19,172 nucleotides of DNA from an uncultured Lachnospiraceae bacterium (lineage in GTDB: Bacteria > Bacillota > Clostridia > Lachnospirales > Lachnospiraceae): positions 1 through 19,172 of the forward strand of contig CAJTPS010000037.1 of the NCBI GenBank assembly GCA_910578555.1, written 5' to 3'. A model generated the notes under the pieces. That model was given only the letters and a program-made list of their open reading frames with translations, was not told where the DNA came from and made no database searches. A program made the translations under genes and the position numbers. This document shows positions 14,510 to 19,172 of this stretch, one piece after another. Numbering within the stretch: the stretch's first letter is position 1; each line of letters begins with the position of its first letter.

Positions 14510-14529
14510 GTGTATGCGTGCGCGTGTAC
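14510..14529. other. 20-bp alternating purine-pyrimidine tract
   Basis: From G14510 to C14529 bases alternate strictly purine/pyrimidine (GTGTATGCGTGCGCGTGTAC), with a CG-rich core. Such tracts can adopt Z-DNA under negative supercoiling. It lies in the divergent intergenic region between the flippase gene and mnmA. Confidence 0.6.
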
Positions 14530-14596
14530 CGGAAGAACCGGGCAGTGCACTTTTGTTCTGGTATAGGAAAGTGCTCCGGATTTACGAGGCTGCGAA

Positions 14597-14634
14597 GCAG
14601 ATCTCGCAAACGAGCTTTGCTCGTTTTGTTCTGC
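14597..14634 (+). repeat. Nested hairpins in the leader region of mnmA
   Basis: AAACGAGC (14608-14615), TTT loop, GCTCGTTT (14619-14626) forms an 8-bp stem, flanked by a GCAGA/TCTGC outer stem. CTCG at 14603-14606 can instead pair with CGAG at 14611-14614, so two folds exclude each other. TTTT follows the main stem, which could make it a weak terminator or attenuator. Confidence 0.45.
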
Positions 14635-14705
14635 GTATACAGGGATGTGTGTGCGGGATAAACGGTAAGAGAAGGAAAAGAAACCATGTCGGAGGAAAAG
14701 GGGTT

Positions 14706-15797
14706 ATGATAAAGAAAAAAGTAGTGGTAGGCATGTCCGGCGGTGTGGATTCTTCGGTGGCAGCCTATCTTCTGAAAGAGCAGGGATATGATGTGACCGG
14801 GGTCACTATGCAGATGTGGCAGGAGGAGACACAGGGTATACCCGAGCGCAGCGGGCACGGCGACGGGTCGGGTGCAGCGGCGGATGCGCGCAGGGTGGCG
14901 CAGGTGCTGGATATCCCGCACTATGTGATGGACTTCAGGGATATTTTCCGGTGCAGCGTCATGGATTATTTCGTGGAGGAATATCTGTCGGGCAGAACGC
15001 CCAATCCATGTATCGCCTGTAACCGGTATGTGAAGTGGGAAGCCATGCTTCGCAGGAGCCGTGAGATCGGCGCAGACTATATTGCCACGGGACATTATGC
15101 AAGAGTCGTCTGTCTGCCGAATGGCAGATATGCCGTCAGCAATTCTGCGACAGCAAGAAAGGATCAGACTTACGCATTGTATAATCTGACGCAGGAACAG
15201 CTTGCGCACACGCTTATGCCCACGGGGGAGTATACGAAGGAGGAGATACGCAGGATCGCGGAAGAGGCCAGGCTGCCGGTGGCACACAAACCGGACAGTC
15301 AGGAGATCTGCTTCATACCGGATCATGACTATGCGGCTTACATTGAAAAGACAGCCGGAGAAAGAGTGCCGAAGGCCGGGAACTTTGTGACGAAGTCCGG
15401 CGAAGTTCTGGGGCAGCATTCCGGCGTTATCCACTATACGGTGGGGCAGCGCAAGGGATTGAATCTTGCGCTGGGACATCCCGTATTCGTAACGCAGATT
15501 AAAGCGGAGACGAACGAGGTTGTAATCGGCGAAGCGGAGGATGTGTTCGGTGATGTACTGTATTGTGATCATATTAATTATATGGGGATGGAAGACCTGC
15601 CGCAGCCGCGTGAGGTCCTGGCCAAGATTCGTTATGCCCATGCCGGGGAGCGCTGCGTGATCGAACCTGTGGAAGCCGGTGTCATCAAATGTACTTTTCA
15701 CAATCCGGTGCGGGCCATTACGCCGGGGCAGGCAGTGGTCTTCTACGAGGACGGCTATGTGCTGGGCGGCGGGAGCATCATCGGTACACAGCTTTGA
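14706..15797 (+). CDS. mnmA: tRNA-specific 2-thiouridylase MnmA
   Basis: The 363-residue enzyme makes the 2-thio group of 2-thiouridine at wobble position 34 in tRNAs for Lys, Glu and Gln. It has the PP-loop GMSGGVDSS (9-17) that binds ATP, catalytic Cys102 (NPCIACNRYVKW) and Cys202 (SQEICFIPD) forming the disulfide/persulfide pair, GHYARV (129-134), and the C-terminal beta-barrel regions (TVGQRKGL, HNPVRAITPGQAVVFY). Length is normal. Start ATG 14706 gives MIKKKVVVGMSGG and has GGAGG 10 nt upstream. The frame is open to ATG 14514 but those 64 extra codons do not resemble the family. Sulfur is probably supplied by a cysteine desulfurase encoded elsewhere. No strong terminator is seen after the gene. 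Confidence 0.95.
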   Translation: MIKKKVVVGMSGGVDSSVAAYLLKEQGYDVTGVTMQMWQEETQGIPERSGHGDGSGAAADARRVAQVLDIPHYVMDFRDIFRCSVMDYFVEEYLSGRTPNPCIACNRYVKWEAMLRRSREIGADYIATGHYARVVCLPNGRYAVSNSATARKDQTYALYNLTQEQLAHTLMPTGEYTKEEIRRIAEEARLPVAHKPDSQEICFIPDHDYAAYIEKTAGERVPKAGNFVTKSGEVLGQHSGVIHYTVGQRKGLNLALGHPVFVTQIKAETNEVVIGEAEDVFGDVLYCDHINYMGMEDLPQPREVLAKIRYAHAGERCVIEPVEAGVIKCTFHNPVRAITPGQAVVFYEDGYVLGGGSIIGTQL

Positions 15798-15878
15798 AGG
15801 CGGCGGTATGCGGGAGGCAGCAGTCCGTTTTGACAGGGGTTCGTAATAAATTCTTAAGAAATTCTACCGCTTTCCTTC

Positions 15879-15908
15879 ACGACATTTTCACAGGACATGT
15901 GATAGGAT
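15879..15908 (+). promoter_or_regulatory. Candidate promoter for the 129-residue hypothetical gene
   Basis: -35-like ACGACA (15879-15884), 18 bp, then -10 TAGGAT (15903-15908) preceded by TGA, an extended -10. It lies 92 bp upstream of the start codon. Confidence 0.4.
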
Positions 15909-15999
15909 AGGTACTTGTAAGCATGCGGCGCAGGTGACAGCGCATAGGATGCTGACTGAGGAGAGTAACTCTGAGACCGGTAGTGGAAGAGAGGTTATT

Positions 16000-16389
16000 A
16001 TGGTAGAATCCAAGCTGACGAAGGTAAAAGTAAATAATGAGATCGCGCTGTGCGAGGTATATGATAATGCAACGAAAGAAAGAATCAAAAAGGTTTTCTT
16101 CAGAGAAGGAATATCTTTCTTCATCAAGTTTAAGAAGAAATTCGGTATGTCGGGATTTGCCGCGATGAATCTGGCGGATTCAGATGTGCGGGACAGGTGT
16201 GAGATCCGGCAGGAATGCAAGGAGGGGATCTATATTATCTGCGTGAATAAGAGCCAGGAACAACTTGCAAGGAGTTGTATCAAGCGGGTTATGCCAAACT
16301 ATCATGACAGAATCACTTTCTATGATGAAATGGAGAAGAAAAAGAGCGAACAGTCCCCTTTTTGGAATCTGATCGCGCAGATCGAATAA
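16000..16389 (+). CDS. Conserved-looking hypothetical protein, 129 residues
   Basis: I do not recognise the family. ATG 16000 has GAAGAGAGG 6 nt upstream; the longer in-frame ATG 15934 has no ribosome site and would add a low-complexity leader. The product is soluble and basic in the middle (KERIKKVFFREGISFF, then IKFKKKFG). It has a beta-rich start, three Cys (about residues 19, 68 and 80), one more in the RSCIKRVMP segment, and a helical, charged C-terminus (DEMEKKKSEQSPFW). There is no signal peptide or membrane helix. It stands alone between mnmA and the reductase, each with its own apparent promoter. It might bind nucleic acid, given its basic patch, but that is only a guess. Confidence 0.72.
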   Translation: MVESKLTKVKVNNEIALCEVYDNATKERIKKVFFREGISFFIKFKKKFGMSGFAAMNLADSDVRDRCEIRQECKEGIYIICVNKSQEQLARSCIKRVMPNYHDRITFYDEMEKKKSEQSPFWNLIAQIE

Positions 16390-16416
16390 GATAGATTTGT
16401 TATTCCATATAAGTAT

Positions 16417-16446
16417 TTGCCATGATTATATCAAATAAGATATACT
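16417..16446 (+). promoter_or_regulatory. Sigma-A type promoter for the aldo/keto reductase
   Basis: -35 TTGCCA (16417-16422), 18 bp, then -10 TATACT (16441-16446), ending 37 bp before the start codon. It begins 27 bp after the stop of the upstream hypothetical gene. Confidence 0.65.
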
Positions 16447-16483
16447 GTATGTGATAATCAGCAGTGGCAAAGGAGGAAGGGAT

Positions 16484-17614
16484 ATGATCTACAAAGAGTT
16501 TCAGGATCTGAAGTTATCGGCGCTCGGTATGGGGGCGATGAGGCTGCCGACAAGGGCGGATGATGCGGGCATCAACGAAGAGGCAACAGAAGAGATGGTT
16601 GCTTATGCCATGCAAAACGGCGTGAACTACTATGATACGGCATGGGGCTACCATGATGGACACTCCGAGACGGTTATGGGACGTGTGCTCGGTAAATACC
16701 CGCGTGAAAGCTTTTATCTTGCAACGAAGTTTCCGGGATATGATCTGGCCAACATGGATAAGGTGGAAGAGATTTTTGAGAAGCAGCTCGTGAAATGCGG
16801 CGTGGAATACTTTGATTTCTATCTGTTCCATAACGTATGTGAGATGAATATCGATGCTTATCTCGATCCGCAGTATGGAATCTATGATTATCTGGTGAAA
16901 CAGAAGGAAAACGGCAGAATCCGTCACCTTGGCTTTTCAGCGCATGGCAGTTATGATATCATGAAGCGCTTTCTGGAGGCATACGGTGAGAAGATGGAGT
17001 TTTGTCAGATTCAGCTTAACTGGCTGGACTGGTCCTTCCAGAACGCCAGGGAGAAGGTGACACTGCTGCAGGAATATCAGATTCCGGTCTGGGTTATGGA
17101 ACCCTTGCGCGGCGGGAAGCTGGCCTCTCTTCCGGCACAGTATACGGAGAAACTGACTGCGTTTCGCGCGGACGAGGAAGTTCCCGCATGGGCGTTTCGG
17201 TTTTTACAGAGTATAGACAGCGTGACGGTGACTCTTTCCGGCATGTCCAATATGGAACAGCTTCAGCAAAATATTGAGACATTTGCGACGGAGAAGAAAC
17301 TGAATCAGGAAGAGATGGATGCCTTACTTGGCATAGCGGACGATATGCTGCAGCAGAAGAGGCTGCCCTGCACGGCCTGCAGGTATTGCACGAGCCACTG
17401 TCCGAAGGAACTTGACATTCCGTCCCTGATCGAACTGTACAATGAGCATAATGTTACAGGCGGCGGATTTATCGCGCCGATGGCGCTGAAGGCCGTGCCG
17501 GAGGAGAAGCAGCCTTCCGCCTGTGTGGGATGCAGAAGCTGTGAAGCGGTATGTCCGCAGCAAATCAAGATCTCTGAAATGATGTCGGATTTTTGTATGA
17601 AGCTGAGAGGATGA
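16484..17614 (+). CDS. Aldo/keto reductase with C-terminal 4Fe-4S ferredoxin domain
   Basis: The 376-residue protein joins an aldo/keto reductase barrel (about 1-285) to an iron-sulfur domain. The catalytic tetrad is present: Asp51 and Tyr56 (YDTAWGYHDGHSE), Lys82 (ATKFPG) and His116 (FYLFHN). The C-terminal part has two Cys sets, CTACRYCTSHCP (296, 299, 302, 306) and CVGCRSCEAVCP (347, 350, 353, 357), each in the CxxCxxCxxxCP form that binds a 4Fe-4S cluster. The fusion is common in anaerobic Clostridia and suggests coupling of NAD(P)H and ferredoxin-type electrons, though the substrate is unknown. ATG 16484 has AGGAGG 7 nt upstream; ATG 16451 (11 residues longer) is less likely. Confidence 0.93.
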   Translation: MIYKEFQDLKLSALGMGAMRLPTRADDAGINEEATEEMVAYAMQNGVNYYDTAWGYHDGHSETVMGRVLGKYPRESFYLATKFPGYDLANMDKVEEIFEKQLVKCGVEYFDFYLFHNVCEMNIDAYLDPQYGIYDYLVKQKENGRIRHLGFSAHGSYDIMKRFLEAYGEKMEFCQIQLNWLDWSFQNAREKVTLLQEYQIPVWVMEPLRGGKLASLPAQYTEKLTAFRADEEVPAWAFRFLQSIDSVTVTLSGMSNMEQLQQNIETFATEKKLNQEEMDALLGIADDMLQQKRLPCTACRYCTSHCPKELDIPSLIELYNEHNVTGGGFIAPMALKAVPEEKQPSACVGCRSCEAVCPQQIKISEMMSDFCMKLRG

Positions 17615-17795
17615 GACCGGCAGAGTTTGCAATATGAAAATGCACCTTGCGGCAGACAGTGCCGTTGTCAATCGAAGGTATGATTATTTGTGCATTATTT
17701 GTGAATTTTCATCTAACTATTTCATTTGCTGTCCAAATATGCTAAATTAATTCCTTAGAGAGATAAATATCTATGGAAAGTGAAGGTCGATTAAA

Positions 17796-18944
17796 ATGGC
17801 AGCAAAGAAAACAAGTAAAGTGGATGAGAACACAGACGTAAGCAAGAGTAAGGCAAAGCGTGAGGCGCGCAGGAAGCAGGTCGAAAAGGAAAAGCGCCGG
17901 AAACGTGTTTCTTCAATCGTCTGGAAGATCGTGACAGCGGTAATTGTACTGGCGGTCGTGGCTGTTGTGGGAAGACAGCTTTATATACTGAGTATTCGTA
18001 CAACTCCGGGCACGGATTACAGTGCAGGTCTTACGGAGGACGGTAAGATCGAGAATACCGATATGGGTACGGCGGTCGCATTGGCTGATTATAAGAATAT
18101 TTCCGTGCCGGAGGACGAGGTTGCCGCGACAGCGGAAGAGGTGGACGAGAAGATCAATACGACGCTTGAGTCCTATAAGGAACTGAATACAGACACGAAT
18201 CTCGTGATTGCCGATGGAGATGAAGTAAACATTGACTATGTGGGAACAGTTGACGGGGTCGAGTTTGAAGGCGGCAACAGCGGCGGAGCGGGGGATGATC
18301 TGGTTATCGGTTCGGGTTCCTTCGTGGATGATTTTGAACAGCAGCTGATCGGGCATAAGCCGGGTGAAGAGGTGACTGTGGATGTTACGTTCCCGGAAGA
18401 TTACGATGAAGAGATGGCGGGCAAGGATGCCAGTTTTGCGGTAACGATACACGGTATACAAAAGGCACCGGAGCTTACGGACGAGTTTGTGGCAGAGAAT
18501 CTGGCGGAAACAGAAGAGGTATCCACGGCGGCGGAGTATCGTGCCAAGGTCGAGAAGGAATTTCGTGAGGAGCACCTGCGTGAGTACCTGATGAATTACG
18601 TGGTCGAGAACTCTACGGTGAACAGTTATCCTAAGCGCTATGTCAAGGCAGTGAAGTCACTTCTCAAGAACGGTGATCAGGGTATGGAGATCGACGATGA
18701 AATCGAGTATGAAAAAGAACTGACACAGCGCGCCGAGGAGAGTGTCAAGGAAACGATGGTTTATCAGGCGATTTTCGAGGATGCCGGTCTTGTGTTTGAC
18801 GCGGAGACGCGGTTTGCGGAGATGGCGGAGGAAAGCGGCGAAGAGTATGTAGACAGCATTAAGGAGCGTTACGGGGTTCCGTATCTGGCGCAGAGCGAGA
18901 AACGGCAGATGGCGGTAGAATATCTGGTAGATCTGTATCAGTAA
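17796..18944 (+). CDS. Membrane-anchored FKBP-type peptidyl-prolyl isomerase, trigger-factor-like
   Basis: The 382-residue protein has a very basic cytoplasmic N-terminus (about 1-40, Lys/Arg-rich), one membrane helix (about 41-65, IVWKIVTAVIVLAVVAVVG) without a signal cleavage site or lipobox, and an FKBP domain (about 138-223: GDEVNIDYVGTVDGVEFEGG, IGSGSFVDDFEQQLIG, then VTFPEDY). A helical C-terminal region resembles the trigger factor chaperone domain (PELTDEFVAEN, then long charged helices). The likely role is an extracellular, membrane-tethered foldase assisting exported proteins, comparable in function to PrsA. It is not the ribosome-bound trigger factor, since it lacks that N-terminal ribosome-binding domain and has a membrane anchor. 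ATG 17796 has GAAGG 9 nt upstream. A weak extended -10 (TGCTAAATT, about 17740) is the only promoter hint. A strong terminator follows. Confidence 0.85.
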   Translation: MAAKKTSKVDENTDVSKSKAKREARRKQVEKEKRRKRVSSIVWKIVTAVIVLAVVAVVGRQLYILSIRTTPGTDYSAGLTEDGKIENTDMGTAVALADYKNISVPEDEVAATAEEVDEKINTTLESYKELNTDTNLVIADGDEVNIDYVGTVDGVEFEGGNSGGAGDDLVIGSGSFVDDFEQQLIGHKPGEEVTVDVTFPEDYDEEMAGKDASFAVTIHGIQKAPELTDEFVAENLAETEEVSTAAEYRAKVEKEFREEHLREYLMNYVVENSTVNSYPKRYVKAVKSLLKNGDQGMEIDDEIEYEKELTQRAEESVKETMVYQAIFEDAGLVFDAETRFAEMAEESGEEYVDSIKERYGVPYLAQSEKRQMAVEYLVDLYQ

Positions 18945-19002
18945 AAACGGTCTTCCTTTGCAAGTCCGCAGACAGTGGAAGACAGAATGGATTCGTTAAT
19001 AT

Positions 19003-19049
19003 AAAACGCATGGCGTAACCGCTTATCCGGCGGTATGCCATGCGTTTTT
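19003..19049 (+). terminator. Intrinsic terminator after the PPIase gene, possibly bidirectional
   Basis: A long stem (AAAACGCATGGC with GCCATGCGTTTT, continuing GTAACCGC with GCGGTAT apart from one bulged A) is followed by TTTTT. The run of As before it gives a T-run in the other direction too. Confidence 0.9.
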
Positions 19050-19058
19050 CCCGTTTAT

Positions 19059-19146
19059 GGGTCGGATAGACCCTGTTGAGTGCATTGGAGTTTCTCAACA
19101 GAGAAACGGAAATGTGCTCAACGTTAAACCACCCGCTATGCGGGTG
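19059..19146. repeat. Cluster of competing hairpins at the window edge
   Basis: Four small stems crowd 88 bases: GGGTC/GACCC (19059-19073), TGTTGAG/CTCAACA (19074-19100), GTTTCTC/GAGAAAC (19090-19107, excluding the previous one), and CACCCGC-TAT-GCGGGTG (19130-19146). A second CTCAAC at 19117-19122 could also pair with GTTGAG at 19075. No ORF with a ribosome site is seen here. It could be the subterminal hairpin region of an IS200/IS605-type element or a structured leader whose gene lies beyond the window. Confidence 0.45.
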
Positions 19147-19172
19147 CGCGACGATTGTTATACAAAAATCAC

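Noticed and set aside
14490..15701. Minus-strand open frame of 403 codons opposite mnmA
   Set aside because: Low-complexity His/Arg/Leu-rich translation typical of an antisense frame. MnmA catalytic motifs on the plus strand are complete.
15830..15835. Perfect TTGACA after mnmA
   Set aside because: No acceptable -10 lies 16-18 bp downstream (the hexamers there are CTTAAG-like), so it is probably not a promoter.
15851..15860. TTCTTAAGAA palindrome
   Set aside because: Only 10 bp in AT-rich DNA, single copy, no link to a promoter; expected by chance.
17625..17690. CGGCA-GACAG-TGCCG hairpin after the reductase gene
   Set aside because: Short stem with no T-run, so not convincing as a terminator.

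Overview
The window looks like chromosome of a low-to-mid GC, spore-forming Clostridia, most likely Lachnospiraceae. This is inferred from the Firmicutes-type RNase Y, SpoIIM and SpoVB-like proteins, a Bce-type two-component/ABC module, strong AGGAGG-type ribosome binding sites and protein sequences typical of that family. No species is claimed. No rRNA, tRNA, CRISPR array, prophage or complete transposon is visible.

Layout. 1-438 is the 3' end of RNase Y, closed by a strong terminator. 586-2946 holds an apparent operon with its own promoter: a PLP aminotransferase, an ADP-ribose pyrophosphatase-type Nudix hydrolase and a 60-residue protein, then a terminator. 3115-4877 holds spoIIM (GTG start) and xerD with a terminator. 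The order nudix / spoIIM / xerD is the familiar Firmicutes arrangement, here without fur. 4947-9755 is a Bce-like antimicrobial peptide sensing and detoxification module: response regulator, intramembrane-sensing kinase, a 210-bp gap holding a BceR-like operator, then ATPase and permease. The permease reading frame breaks near its 3' end, so its last membrane helix is in another frame.

9795-11706 (minus strand) is a marR-MATE efflux operon with two copies of a 16-bp operator over its promoter. Next to it is a 240-bp segment with a good plus-strand promoter, a 22-codon ORF and a perfect 30-bp palindrome. That palindrome also contains the stop codon of the convergent DAHP synthase gene (minus, to 12976). 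Beyond it lies a SpoVB-like flippase (minus), divergent from mnmA (plus). The window ends with an unrecognised 129-residue protein, a ferredoxin-domain aldo/keto reductase, a membrane-anchored trigger-factor-like PPIase, a strong terminator, and a last 120 bases dense in competing hairpins that may be the edge of another element.

Most of the window is housekeeping. The points worth a second look are the frameshifted Bce permease, the regulatory region between kinase and ATPase (operator, spaced half-site, upstream ORF), the small plus-strand transcription unit at 11742-11952, the MarR operator pair, and the hairpin cluster at the right edge. I did not find a clearly new multi-gene system.
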